DNA from: Candidatus Poribacteria bacterium
GTDB taxonomy: Bacteria; Poribacteria; WGA-4E; WGA-3G
DNA length: 64,000 nt
Assembly (NCBI GenBank): GCA_028820635.1
Contig: JAPPIG010000051.1
Span: forward strand, 79,314-143,313
Reading direction: 5' to 3'
The notes below the pieces were generated by a model. The model was not told the DNA's origin and did not search any database. It was given only the letters and a program-made list of their open reading frames with translations. Positions 34,931 to 44,064 of the stretch are shown here, piece after piece; the stretch's first letter is position 1, and each line of letters starts with the position of its first letter. The position numbers and the translations under genes are program-made.

Positions 34931-37483
34931 ATGCAATTTATCAGACGCTTCTCAGAGATTGGCAAAGATGATCTTCCAAGTGTTGGCGGAAAAGGGCTGA
35001 ATCTTGGGAAACTGACGAAGGCGGGTTTTTCAGTGCCGCACGGATTCTGTGTTACCACAGATGCCTACCGATTTTCTGTTGAGTGCTTATCTGAACAGAA
35101 CGCGAGTAATGTTAAAGATGTGGTGTTAGTTCCTGAGTTAGCTGAAGCGATTCTAAAAGCACGGAAAGAGTTGCGGACAGATACAGTTGCTGTGCGTTCC
35201 AGCGCGACCGCCGAAGATTTAGAAGAAGCAAGTTTTGCGGGACAACAGGATACCTTTTTGAATGTAACGTCTGATGGAATTTTGGACGCGCTGAAAGCGT
35301 GCTGGGCATCTCTCTGGTCTGAGCGGGCAATTGCTTACCGCCGCACACAAGGCATCCCTAATAAAGGTTTGGCGATGGCAGTTGTTGTTCAAGAGATGTG
35401 CGCTGCAGATGTTTCGGGTGTGCTTTTCAATGTCAGTCCGTTTAATGAAAATGTTAGTATTGTTGAATCAAATTGGGGGTTAGGGGAATCGGTTGTATCT
35501 GGAGAAATTACACCTGACAGTTTCCAAATTTCGCGGGAAACTGGTGAGATATTGGAAAGAACCGTCGCAACAAAACAGGAAATGATAACTGCAGCTGGTG
35601 TGAGCGAGGTTTCATCTACACAACAAAATATTCCGAGTCTCACAGATGATCAGTTGAAGCAACTGTGGCAACTTGGGATTCAGGTTGAAATCCTATATAA
35701 ACAACCGATGGATATTGAGTGGGCACTTGCGGATGGAAAGTTTGTTTTGTTGCAGGCGAGACCGATTACGACACGCGCGCAAGAGCATGTTTTAATTGAC
35801 CAAAAAGATGGAGAAATTGAGAAACTTCGTCAGGCAGAAATTCAAATACTCGAAACACTTGCAGATACTCACGGCACGGTCTGGAGTCACCACAATCTTG
35901 CGGAAGTTTTACCAGCTCCGCTACCAATGACATGGGCAATTATCAGAAAATTTATGTCGGGATCAGGCGGGTTAGGTAAGGCATATAGCGGCTTAGGTTT
36001 CTATCCAAGTAAAAGTGTAGAAAACATCGGGATTCTTGACTTAATCTGTGGAAGAATTTACGTCAATTTGAACCGTGAAGCTAAACTTTTCTTTGAGGGA
36101 TTCCCGTATGCCCACGATTTTGCGGAGCTGAAACAGAATCCACAAAAAGCGATGTATGCGCAAGCAATGCCAAATATTAAGCATGCCACATCATCATTTT
36201 GGTTTAAACTTCCTATCCACATAATTCGCATGACTAAAGCAGAATTACGGTTGCGGAAGTGCCGTGCAGACTTTGATCAGGTACTAACAGAGCAGGAATT
36301 TCCAAAGTTTCGTGAGATAGTTGAAGCCGAACAGAATTTGTCGTATTCAGAACTTTCTGATGCAGAATTGGTCAAAAAGTTCAAAGAGTGGTGGCAAAAA
36401 ACGTTATATGATTTCGCTCCGAAAGCCCTTACCGCTACGCTTCTTGCTGCTTTTTCACTTCAACGGTTGGAAGCCGTACTCCAGAAATGTATTGATGAAA
36501 CAGAGGCGAAGGGATTAGCTAGTCGACTTATCAGCGGGCTTTCTGGTAATCTCACCGTTGAAACAAACGAAAAGTTATGGGAAGTTGCAAAGGGACAAAT
36601 TTCACTTGCCGATTTTTTAAATGACTATGGACATCGCACTGTCAACGAGTTTGAATTGGCACAACCACGGTGGCGCGAAGATACTACCTATCTTGAACAG
36701 ATAATTGCATCTTTTTCCCAACAAGATTTAGGTTCGGATAGAAAAACACATGAAGATGACCAACACTTTACGCGACAAATGGAACAGCGCGAAGCAGCAG
36801 AAAAAGAACTCGCTGAAGTCATTGAAGATAAGCCAAGATTGCAAAAGCAAATTGAGAGTGAATTGGATTTTACAAGGCGATATATGCCTTTTCGGGAAAC
36901 AGCAAAATTCTACCTAATGCTCGGGTATGAACAAATTCGCCGAGCGTTAGTTGAGTTGGATAATCGTTATACGCTTAACGGCGGCATTTTCTATCTTGTT
37001 CCAGATGAATTAGATCAACTCATTAACGGTGAAGAATTCGGTGATGTGATTGCTGAACGTAAGGCACAGCGGGAACTTTTACTACAGATTGAGATTCCCG
37101 ATGTTATCTTTAGCGATTCACTGGATTGTATAGGCACTACGTTGCCAACCGACGTTGCGGATACCTATACAGGGGTAGGTGTTTCCGCTGGCACAGCGAA
37201 GGGGCAGGCGCGTGTGCTATTGAAACCTTCCGATATCCAACCCCTTGAGCGGGATTATATTCTTGTTTGTCCGTCAACGGACCCTGCGTGGACACCACTT
37301 TTCCTACATGCAGCTGGATTGGTGATGGAACGCGGCGGACTGTTATCACATGGAGCAGTTGTAGCGAGGGAGTATGGTGTACCTGCTGTAGCGAACATCC
37401 CGCATGCTACGCAAAATATTACTGACGGACAGATGTTGCAGGTTGATGGGAATCATGGAACGGTTTCAATCATATCCTCTTAA
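34931..37483 (+). CDS. Rifampicin-phosphotransferase-like PEP/ATP dikinase
   Basis: An 850-aa protein with an N-terminal PEP-synthase-type ATP-grasp domain (VGGKGLNLGKLTKAGFSVPH at about 18-37; AVRSSATAEDLEEASFAGQQ at about 87-106; PMDIEWAL near 258), a long middle domain (about 300-760) and a C-terminal swivelling His domain with GGLLSHGAVVAREYG, phospho-acceptor His807. The PEP-binding TIM barrel of true PEP synthase is missing and the His domain is at the end. This is the architecture of rifampicin phosphotransferase and of orphan relatives. Antibiotic resistance is possible but the middle-domain substrate is unknown. A promoter with TTGCAT/TATACT precedes it. Confidence 0.78.
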   Translation: MQFIRRFSEIGKDDLPSVGGKGLNLGKLTKAGFSVPHGFCVTTDAYRFSVECLSEQNASNVKDVVLVPELAEAILKARKELRTDTVAVRSSATAEDLEEASFAGQQDTFLNVTSDGILDALKACWASLWSERAIAYRRTQGIPNKGLAMAVVVQEMCAADVSGVLFNVSPFNENVSIVESNWGLGESVVSGEITPDSFQISRETGEILERTVATKQEMITAAGVSEVSSTQQNIPSLTDDQLKQLWQLGIQVEILYKQPMDIEWALADGKFVLLQARPITTRAQEHVLIDQKDGEIEKLRQAEIQILETLADTHGTVWSHHNLAEVLPAPLPMTWAIIRKFMSGSGGLGKAYSGLGFYPSKSVENIGILDLICGRIYVNLNREAKLFFEGFPYAHDFAELKQNPQKAMYAQAMPNIKHATSSFWFKLPIHIIRMTKAELRLRKCRADFDQVLTEQEFPKFREIVEAEQNLSYSELSDAELVKKFKEWWQKTLYDFAPKALTATLLAAFSLQRLEAVLQKCIDETEAKGLASRLISGLSGNLTVETNEKLWEVAKGQISLADFLNDYGHRTVNEFELAQPRWREDTTYLEQIIASFSQQDLGSDRKTHEDDQHFTRQMEQREAAEKELAEVIEDKPRLQKQIESELDFTRRYMPFRETAKFYLMLGYEQIRRALVELDNRYTLNGGIFYLVPDELDQLINGEEFGDVIAERKAQRELLLQIEIPDVIFSDSLDCIGTTLPTDVADTYTGVGVSAGTAKGQARVLLKPSDIQPLERDYILVCPSTDPAWTPLFLHAAGLVMERGGLLSHGAVVAREYGVPAVANIPHATQNITDGQMLQVDGNHGTVSIISS

Positions 37484-37569
37484 AAGGATTGTCGGAGAAA
37501 TAGCGTTGCTTTTCTTGGATTTTAACGTTAATCTGATAGAGGTTCTCACCTAAAACGGAGAAACGGCAC

Positions 37570-38643
37570 ATGCTTTTTGATAACTATTCAGAAAAACTAC
37601 AACAAAAACGAAGAAAAACCCGACGTGCGTTTCTAATATCTGTAGTTTTACACTTTGTCGTAATAGCACTTACAGGTATAAGTTACGTGCGATGGTATCG
37701 TCCGATGCTTGCTTCGGAAGCCTTGATTGAAGAAGCAATGGTCGTGTCAACGGTGAAACGTTTCCACATGAGTAGTGAACGCAAACGTTCAATGTCGAAG
37801 CGCCGTTCAGTTTCTTCAAATACCGTGCCGATTAATAAACAGCCTGCTGCCCAACCGATAAATTCAGCCCGTCCAATTACGGCAAGTGAGTCGATGACTG
37901 GCTTAGGAACTGATGCCAATTTACCGTTAGCAGAAACAGCCCTGAGTGAAAAACCGACTGAATCACCAGAATGGAAATTAACAGCGACTGTACCCGCAAA
38001 AGTTCCTATAATTACACCACCTACTGAAATAACAACGGAACAGACAGGTACAACACAACAAGTCGCTGAAAAGGAATATCCTAAACCTGTTGATAGAGAT
38101 GGCATGATGGGTGAGGCGTTAGAAGGGATTGCCGAAAGCGTTGCTGATGTTAAAAGCGACCGTGTTGTTGACATCGTTTTTCTGCTTGACATTAGCGGGA
38201 GCATGATAGATAATATCCGCGCTGTCGGCAGACAACTTAATGCGATGGTAACAGCATTTGAAGAGAAAAGTGTTGACTTTACGCTCGGTATTGTCATCTT
38301 TAGATACCTTGAAGGTGATACAATTATTCATCCACAGACACGGGACAGTGAAAGGTATAAAAGGTTACTAACTACACATGTAGTGGCGGCGGCAGGTGAT
38401 GAGCGCGCGCACAATGCAATCGTAAAAGCGATCCGTCGCGTCAAATTTCGAGAAGGTGCAAGCCGACGTTTTATCCTCGTAACCGACGAGGCAAGCAAAG
38501 GGTCTTACAAATTATTAGATGTTTTGCGTCAGTGTCAACAAAACCAAATTATAGTAGATGTGATCGGCATTAACCATACGACACATCGGGCTTTATCATC
38601 TAAAACTGGCGGACTCTGGTACCCGATTCCAATTCAGGAGTAG
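37570..38643 (+). CDS. Membrane-anchored von Willebrand factor A domain protein
   Basis: A 357-aa protein: basic N terminus, one membrane helix (about 19-40, AFLISVVLHFVVIALTGISY), a Ser/Thr/Pro-rich linker (about 60-190) and a VWA domain (about 199-357) with the MIDAS start DISGS at 207-211 and the IVTDEAS-like second site near 300. The layout resembles the TonB-like anchored VWA proteins found in Planctomycetes and Poribacteria. The domain probably binds a protein partner through a divalent metal in the periplasm. The isomerase gene follows 6 bp downstream on the same strand, so they may share a transcript. Confidence 0.75.
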   Translation: MLFDNYSEKLQQKRRKTRRAFLISVVLHFVVIALTGISYVRWYRPMLASEALIEEAMVVSTVKRFHMSSERKRSMSKRRSVSSNTVPINKQPAAQPINSARPITASESMTGLGTDANLPLAETALSEKPTESPEWKLTATVPAKVPIITPPTEITTEQTGTTQQVAEKEYPKPVDRDGMMGEALEGIAESVADVKSDRVVDIVFLLDISGSMIDNIRAVGRQLNAMVTAFEEKSVDFTLGIVIFRYLEGDTIIHPQTRDSERYKRLLTTHVVAAAGDERAHNAIVKAIRRVKFREGASRRFILVTDEASKGSYKLLDVLRQCQQNQIIVDVIGINHTTHRALSSKTGGLWYPIPIQE

Positions 38644-38649
38644 AATTAT

Positions 38650-39414
38650 ATGAAGTGGGCGTTAAATACATATCAAACGTGTCAAGATTGGGAACTCAAG
38701 CGAATTCTTGATGTTGCAGAGGCAACAGGTTATCACGGCGTTGAACTGCTGATGGATTACAAACAGAAGCACGGATTTGAGTGGGACACACCGAAAGATG
38801 AGTGGGATGGATTAAAATCACAAGTAGATGCAAGTGGCGTTGTTATTTCTTCGCTAACGAGTTGCCAAAATTTCCACTCAGAAAATGCTGCTGATCGTGA
38901 AGAGACCGTTCGCCGCGTTACACGCGTAATTGACATGGCGGAATTTATGGGGTGTGACCATGTTCGTGTGCTTGGCGACAGGTACAGCGATGAAAACCGT
39001 GATGCAGTTGTTGGCTACGTGACTGAAGGGTTGAAGGCACTTGGTGACTATGCTGGTGAGAAAGAAATTACTGTTTCCATTGAAATGCACGGTTCTTTCA
39101 CTGACCCGGATTCTGCAATGGAGGTGATTGAAGGTGTCCATCTCCCGAATGTCGGTTTTGTCTTCAATTCACAATTTATCGGTTGTGATGCGGGAAGTAT
39201 TGAACCTCTTTTTTCGCGCGTAGCACCCCATATTACTTCAGTACATACCCACAAGGTGGAAGCGCCAGAAACGTTTGAACTCTATCGGCAAATGTTTGAA
39301 TGGCTCAACCGTATCGGTTTCTCAGGCTACATGTCCAACGAATGCGCTTACACAGGACCTGACCCCGAAAAGGTCTTAGCACTCTATGTTGGACTTTTCA
39401 AGGCTTTTGTGTAG
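38650..39414 (+). CDS. Sugar phosphate isomerase/epimerase (xylose isomerase-like TIM barrel)
   Basis: A 254-aa AP-endonuclease-2/xylose-isomerase-like barrel. Features are the opening WALNTYQTCQDWELKRILDV, GYHGVELLMD (about 23-32), CDHVRVLGDRYSDENRD in the middle, SIEMHG with a likely metal-binding Glu (about 142-147), VHTHKVE with His (about 200-206), and NECAY near the C terminus. These metal-dependent enzymes isomerise or epimerise sugars or inositols, or process sugar acids. The stop TAG shares its G with the GTG start of the next gene, so translation is coupled to the propeller protein. The specific substrate is unknown. Confidence 0.8.
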   Translation: MKWALNTYQTCQDWELKRILDVAEATGYHGVELLMDYKQKHGFEWDTPKDEWDGLKSQVDASGVVISSLTSCQNFHSENAADREETVRRVTRVIDMAEFMGCDHVRVLGDRYSDENRDAVVGYVTEGLKALGDYAGEKEITVSIEMHGSFTDPDSAMEVIEGVHLPNVGFVFNSQFIGCDAGSIEPLFSRVAPHITSVHTHKVEAPETFELYRQMFEWLNRIGFSGYMSNECAYTGPDPEKVLALYVGLFKAFV

Positions 39415-40772
39415 TGAATAATCCACAAGAAGCGCATCTCTATAAACGGGTTCCTATTCCAGACGCATTTCTTAATGAAACAGATGGACGCTCTTGGGGT
39501 GGCGACATTCGTATCGGTGACCTAACGGGTGATGGATCTGTTGATTTTTTAGTATACAAATCGTTGGGTGGTATCCACCCGTGTTTTCTTGGGGCATTTA
39601 CGCTTGAAGGTGAACCGATCTGGTCTTTAGGAAATAAACATCTAAAAATCAGAGATGCAGACGCGAAAAACACAACCCTTAAAACACTTTCTCCCGATAG
39701 ACCAGGTCCGGTTGCAATTTACGATATTGATGCAGATGGACAGGCAGAGGTAATCTGCTTTTGGATAGACCCAGATGTCGCGCAAGCGAGCAAATGGGAT
39801 TTGTCTGCAATTCATCTTATGATTTTAGACGGTGCAACGGGTGCTATCAAACGTTCTGTTGTGTGTGAGGAACTTCGGCAGTGTAACGCTTATGCAGAAG
39901 GTGAGCTTCATATTCCCAATTATGTCCATCAACGGTTGATGATTGCCAATTTTAGTGGAAATCCACAACCACAAGATTTTGTGGTTAAGGTTGGCGTTAA
40001 TGTGCTTGCATTTAGCCATAAGCTTGAACTGCTGTGGCAATATACTGATAGGTGGTTTCGGTATCCTAAGCATTCGGCATACATCCCTGCCGTTGGTGAT
40101 TTTAACGATGATGGTCTTGATGAGGTTAACGGCGGCAACTTTGGACTTGCTGCTGATGGGACAGTTCTTTGGGATAAATACCTTGGAGAAAACATCGACT
40201 CGGTATTGGTTGAAGAATGGAACGGTGAGAACCGTGCTATCCTCTCTGGGGGTGGACAAGCCGTTGATGCTTCAGGAAATCCTGTGTTTTCACTCGGTTT
40301 TGACGTTGTGCCGCATGGACAAGAGGTCCGATATGGAAACTTATTGCCCGATGCGTCCCCAAACTTAGTTATCCGCTATAATGGACATCATCCAGATTTG
40401 ATAGTTGTGGACAACAACGGGCAGATTCGGAGTCGGTTCCGTGTTGACGAAACACCGAATAATACGGGATTAGAGGTTATCCGTTGGAACGGTTTAGGCA
40501 AGTCCGAATTGATCTACAGTCCTGCTGCACTTTATGATGGTAATGGAAATAGAGCAGTAACTTTTCCAGACCTGCCACCACCGACTGGAGGTAAGATGGG
40601 ATGGTATCACTGCTTTCCTGCTGATGTTTGTAGTGATGCACGCGAAGAGGTTGTCCTCTACGATCCTTATAGTGATGCTGTTTATATCTATACATCCCAT
40701 CCTTTTGATCCCGACCAATTTAGAGGTTATCAACACACTGCACGGCAGTACAATGCAAGGTTAATTGATTAA
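39414..40772 (+). CDS. FG-GAP/VCBS-like beta-propeller protein
   Basis: A 452-aa protein containing at least three FG-GAP-type calcium-binding motifs: IGDLTGDGSVDFLV (about 32-45), IYDIDADGQAEVICFW (about 101-116) and VGDFNDDGLDEV (about 224-235). The general pattern resembles the seven-bladed propellers of family 11 rhamnogalacturonan lyases, but I cannot assign catalytic residues. No signal peptide is evident, so it may be cytosolic or exported in another way. The GTG start overlaps the isomerase stop by one base, and the sulfatase-like gene starts 3 bp after the end. Together these three look like one catabolic operon for a carbohydrate. Confidence 0.65.
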   Translation: MNNPQEAHLYKRVPIPDAFLNETDGRSWGGDIRIGDLTGDGSVDFLVYKSLGGIHPCFLGAFTLEGEPIWSLGNKHLKIRDADAKNTTLKTLSPDRPGPVAIYDIDADGQAEVICFWIDPDVAQASKWDLSAIHLMILDGATGAIKRSVVCEELRQCNAYAEGELHIPNYVHQRLMIANFSGNPQPQDFVVKVGVNVLAFSHKLELLWQYTDRWFRYPKHSAYIPAVGDFNDDGLDEVNGGNFGLAADGTVLWDKYLGENIDSVLVEEWNGENRAILSGGGQAVDASGNPVFSLGFDVVPHGQEVRYGNLLPDASPNLVIRYNGHHPDLIVVDNNGQIRSRFRVDETPNNTGLEVIRWNGLGKSELIYSPAALYDGNGNRAVTFPDLPPPTGGKMGWYHCFPADVCSDAREEVVLYDPYSDAVYIYTSHPFDPDQFRGYQHTARQYNARLID

Positions 40773-40775
40773 AAT

Positions 40776-42041
40776 ATGGAAACCAAATCTGTAAATAAAT
40801 TTCTACTCATTTCAATTGATTGTTGGCGATATGACGCACTCAGTCGTACTAATCCTTTCTTCAATACACCAAAGTTTGACCTACTGACCAAAGATTTTTC
40901 GCTCGCGGAGAAGTTTTTCGTCGCTGCTCCCGCAACGCGTCCTTCCCATACTTCCTACTTCACAGGACTATATCCGTTTGAGCATGGTGTTTATGGACAA
41001 ACCTACCTCAAGATGTTTGAAGGAATTCCAAATCTATTTCAGTTGTTTGCTGATGCGGGCTATCATATTACGGGACGTTCCGAACGCGCGGAGGTATTTC
41101 GCTTCCTTGATTTTGAGTCGTTTATTACGCCAATTGACCCGAACGCGAAAGCACAACAACTCGGTTCGCTTGAAGACCTGATGACACATCTCAAGCAACC
41201 TTCAGAGACACCACAATTCTGTTTTCTGCACTTTTGGTACACGCATGGCGGATACGGTATGAGTGGGATCCCGGGTGCGCCAAGTCTTGGTTCCCTGGTA
41301 AAAAATGGTAAGACAGATGAAGCCTTACGGTTTTACTATGCTGCCGCAACACATATACTTGAGTTTAAGTTAGTTGAAATTCTGAAGCAACTTGACTTGC
41401 CAGAATGGGCAGTATTCATCTTCGGAGACCACGGTGAAGGTATCTGTGACGAACTTATTGATCACGGCAGCACGCTTAATCAAAACGTTCTGCACGTGCC
41501 GCTGTTAGCACATATCCCAGGTGTTGAGGCGTTAGCGTTTCCAAATGCACCAATTTCAGCAATTGATCTGTTCCCTACGATTACGAAACTTGCTGGAATT
41601 AGCGTTGACTATCACGGCTATGGACAAAATTTACTATTGCCATCTGAAATTGATGATGACCGCTTGGTATTATCGGAGTTAGATAGTTTGTATGGAATCG
41701 GTTTTCTCAGTCAGAGAAACTTGGAGATGCCGCATCATCGCGTGACTTCTCGGACATCTATTGACAACGAAGAGATTAGCAGGTATTCGGCAGGGGTACG
41801 CCTCTGGTCGCTAACGGATGGTGAACAGCTTTATCGTGAAGATGAACAGACGGGTGAGTTTGTGTATCGGCACATTTTAAGCAGTAAGGATATGACTTGT
41901 GAAGACCCAGAGCGATTCCGTGATGCTTACGACGAGATTTTGATGGATTCTAATTATCAACACCTGCAAATGCAAGCCTCTACGCCTGAGGAGAAAAAGA
42001 TTTTAGAGGGTAGGTTGCGGAATTTAGGATATATTGAGTAG
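40776..42041 (+). CDS. Sulfatase-like hydrolase with Thr at the nucleophile position
   Basis: A 421-aa member of the alkaline phosphatase/sulfatase superfamily. The metal-binding start LLISIDCWRYDAL (about 9-21), the nucleophile loop APATRPSHTSYFTGLYP (about 50-66) and the second metal site VFIFGDHGEGICDE (about 211-224) are clear. In sulfatases the pattern would be C/S-x-P-S-R; here it is T-R-P-S-H, so the residue cannot become formylglycine. Phosphodiesterase, phosphatase or phosphotransferase activity is more likely than classical sulfate ester cleavage. It is the last gene of the isomerase-propeller-sulfatase group, and a hairpin that may act as terminator overlaps its stop. Confidence 0.75.
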   Translation: METKSVNKFLLISIDCWRYDALSRTNPFFNTPKFDLLTKDFSLAEKFFVAAPATRPSHTSYFTGLYPFEHGVYGQTYLKMFEGIPNLFQLFADAGYHITGRSERAEVFRFLDFESFITPIDPNAKAQQLGSLEDLMTHLKQPSETPQFCFLHFWYTHGGYGMSGIPGAPSLGSLVKNGKTDEALRFYYAAATHILEFKLVEILKQLDLPEWAVFIFGDHGEGICDELIDHGSTLNQNVLHVPLLAHIPGVEALAFPNAPISAIDLFPTITKLAGISVDYHGYGQNLLLPSEIDDDRLVLSELDSLYGIGFLSQRNLEMPHHRVTSRTSIDNEEISRYSAGVRLWSLTDGEQLYREDEQTGEFVYRHILSSKDMTCEDPERFRDAYDEILMDSNYQHLQMQASTPEEKKILEGRLRNLGYIE

Positions 42042-42057
42042 GTTCAATATATCCTAA
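42024..42057. terminator. Hairpin between convergent genes, likely terminator
   Basis: TTAGGATATATTGA (42024-42037) is a perfect inverted repeat of TCAATATATCCTAA (42044-42057) with a 6-nt loop; it overlaps the stop codon of the sulfatase-like gene. The phosphoesterase gene converges from the right. No long T tract follows on either strand. Confidence 0.5.
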
Positions 42058-42074
42058 GTGTAACATTCACACCG

Positions 42075-42557
42075 TTACAGTTCGTGAATTGTTGCCTCAA
42101 GTGTCTCAATATCTACAACGGCAACCGTCGCTTTTCCCGTAGTCCAACCACCTGTTTCCCCTGGATTAAGCAATAAAGATTTATCCTTTTGGATGTCTAT
42201 CTTGTGCGTGTGTCCATAGACTACGATATCGTATTCGCCACTTTTTGCAATTGGGATGGCAAGTTCGGGATAATGCATCACAGCGATGGTCTTGTTGCCG
42301 AGAGATGTGCTGGCAAGGTTCGGATGCACCTCACCGATGGCTTCAAACTTTTTCGCAAGGACAACACGTTCGCCATCATTGTTTCCAAAAACACCGACAA
42401 CGCGGCAATTCAAATCTGCTAACGGGTCAATCGCAAACGGAGCGATAAAATCGCCTGCATGGACGACGAGGTCGACACCAATTTCGTTGAAAAGTGCGAC
42501 AGCACGTTTGACATTCGGAATGTTGTCGTGGCTGTCGGACATGACACCAAGTTTCAT
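42075..42557 (-). CDS. YfcE-type metallophosphoesterase
   Basis: A 160-aa calcineurin-like phosphoesterase of the YfcE/MJ0936 group, normally a phosphodiesterase active on cyclic or small nucleotide-like substrates. Metal ligands are visible in GVMSDSHDN (Asp8, His10), VHAGDF (Asp37), GNNDGE (Asn59), AVMHYP (His95 region) and VYGHTHK (about 114-120). Length is normal. It lies between the convergent sulfatase-like gene and the molybdopterin enzyme gene, 17 bp after the latter, so it may be transcribed with it. Confidence 0.85.
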   Translation of the reverse strand: MKLGVMSDSHDNIPNVKRAVALFNEIGVDLVVHAGDFIAPFAIDPLADLNCRVVGVFGNNDGERVVLAKKFEAIGEVHPNLASTSLGNKTIAVMHYPELAIPIAKSGEYDIVVYGHTHKIDIQKDKSLLLNPGETGGWTTGKATVAVVDIETLEATIHEL

Positions 42558-42574
42558 TTCTAAATCCTTTCTAT

Positions 42575-43852
42575 TTATGCGGTTATTGAAACAGGCACTC
42601 TGTGAATGACATTACCGAGATAACCTTTAGGGTTCCACGGTTGGCTAAAAGGCTGTGCGTTGCCTTTATCATCAAAAGCACGTGCCCATATTTCATAATA
42701 ACCTCTGTTTGCAAAGGTTAGTTCAGTCTCCCAACGGGCCCAGGCATATCTATTTGATGGTGGGAGCAACATGGTTTCTTGCCATTGAATACCGAAATCT
42801 GTTGAAACAAGGACGCTATTGATATAGTTTTCTCCTGCCCATGTATGCCCTTGGACCTTTATAGGAATGCCTTTGCTGAATTTCTGCAGTGATTCTGGCT
42901 GCGTAATGAGCGACTTAACACGTAATGAAGTCGCAATTTGCATATCCTCTACTGGCGGTTTATTTCCCGGTTCCACAGGATACGCTGGAATGCGGTAGGA
43001 ATAACCGCTCATTTTTTCTGAGTCGTGAACCTGATCTCTGACCCAGATACGATTCAGCCATTTCTGCATGGAACTGCCGATCCATCCGGGGACAATCAAT
43101 CTTGCGGGAAATCCATGCGCTGCAGGTAAAACTTCTCCGTTCATCTTAAAAACGATGAGTGTGTGTTCGTCCATCGCTTTTTCAATCGGAATACCTCTCG
43201 AAAACTGCTCACTGCCATCTGTGGGAAGGTCTTCCCCGTAATTTCCAGTATAGACAGCACTCGGTTTCAAACCCGCTGCCTGCAGAACATCACGCAACCG
43301 CACACCTGTCCATTCACTACAAGCGACTGCCCCGCGTTGCCACGGCGTGCCATCAACCTCTGGCACGAACAGGCTTCTCCCGTTTCCTGCACATTCTAAC
43401 ACTACCTGCATGGTAACCTGCGGAAAACGAAGCAAATCCTCCATTGAGAGTGCAAGTTCTTTATGCACTTCGCCATTTATAACCAGTTTCCACCCGCTGA
43501 GGTCGTTTTTAATCGCTCGTTCTGGAATACCGCTGTTATTGCGGACGAAATGTCTTTCTGTGGGCGTGACATCATCGTTGAGGAGGTGCGGGGGTAACTC
43601 ACCATTAAATGGATTTTCCGAATGGACAAGCATGTCCGGTTTCGGGAGTCCTGCTGCTCGCGAGTCTTCCAAGACAACAGGTATGAGTCCTCTATCCAAC
43701 AACCCGCGGTTGACTGCTTCACATCCTGCACCAAATATACCCAAACCTGCAAGTAACGCGCCCTTGCCTACCGTGGCAAGAAAATCACGCCTTGAATTAG
43801 GGACAGTTTCAGGCAAATCTGTAAGAATGGGTCTGTGTTTTGCGTTTTGCAT
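42575..43852 (-). CDS. Tat-exported sulfite oxidase-like molybdopterin enzyme
   Basis: A 425-aa periplasmic oxidoreductase. It carries a twin-arginine signal (NSRRDFLATVGKGALLAGLG, Arg21-Arg22) followed by a lipobox-like GAGC (41-44). The molybdopterin domain has GWKLVINGEV, the Mo-coordinating Cys154 in VLECAGNGRS and GVRLRDVLQAAGL; the C-terminal part (about 310-425) is the Mo-co dimerisation domain. This is the plan of sulfite dehydrogenases such as SorA or SoxC. The Rieske protein gene lies 212 bp upstream on the same strand and might supply electrons transfer. Whether the substrate is sulfite is not proven. Confidence 0.82.
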   Translation of the reverse strand: MQNAKHRPILTDLPETVPNSRRDFLATVGKGALLAGLGIFGAGCEAVNRGLLDRGLIPVVLEDSRAAGLPKPDMLVHSENPFNGELPPHLLNDDVTPTERHFVRNNSGIPERAIKNDLSGWKLVINGEVHKELALSMEDLLRFPQVTMQVVLECAGNGRSLFVPEVDGTPWQRGAVACSEWTGVRLRDVLQAAGLKPSAVYTGNYGEDLPTDGSEQFSRGIPIEKAMDEHTLIVFKMNGEVLPAAHGFPARLIVPGWIGSSMQKWLNRIWVRDQVHDSEKMSGYSYRIPAYPVEPGNKPPVEDMQIATSLRVKSLITQPESLQKFSKGIPIKVQGHTWAGENYINSVLVSTDFGIQWQETMLLPPSNRYAWARWETELTFANRGYYEIWARAFDDKGNAQPFSQPWNPKGYLGNVIHRVPVSITA

Positions 43853-44064
43853 GAGCGGAGTTCTATTTCGTAATGTGCAGTCAACAAAACGTGTAAGTTG
43901 AAACCCGACGCGTTATTACATGGGCAACTCTTGCTTGTTGGGTTTCGCTATGTCTATTTCCATGAATAGATCATTGAAAGCAGAATTTTTCTGACAAGTT
44001 GGAGGTATCTTGGTCATTTACCGCTCTACCCAACCTACGAGAATTGCTGACTGCTTTATAGATA

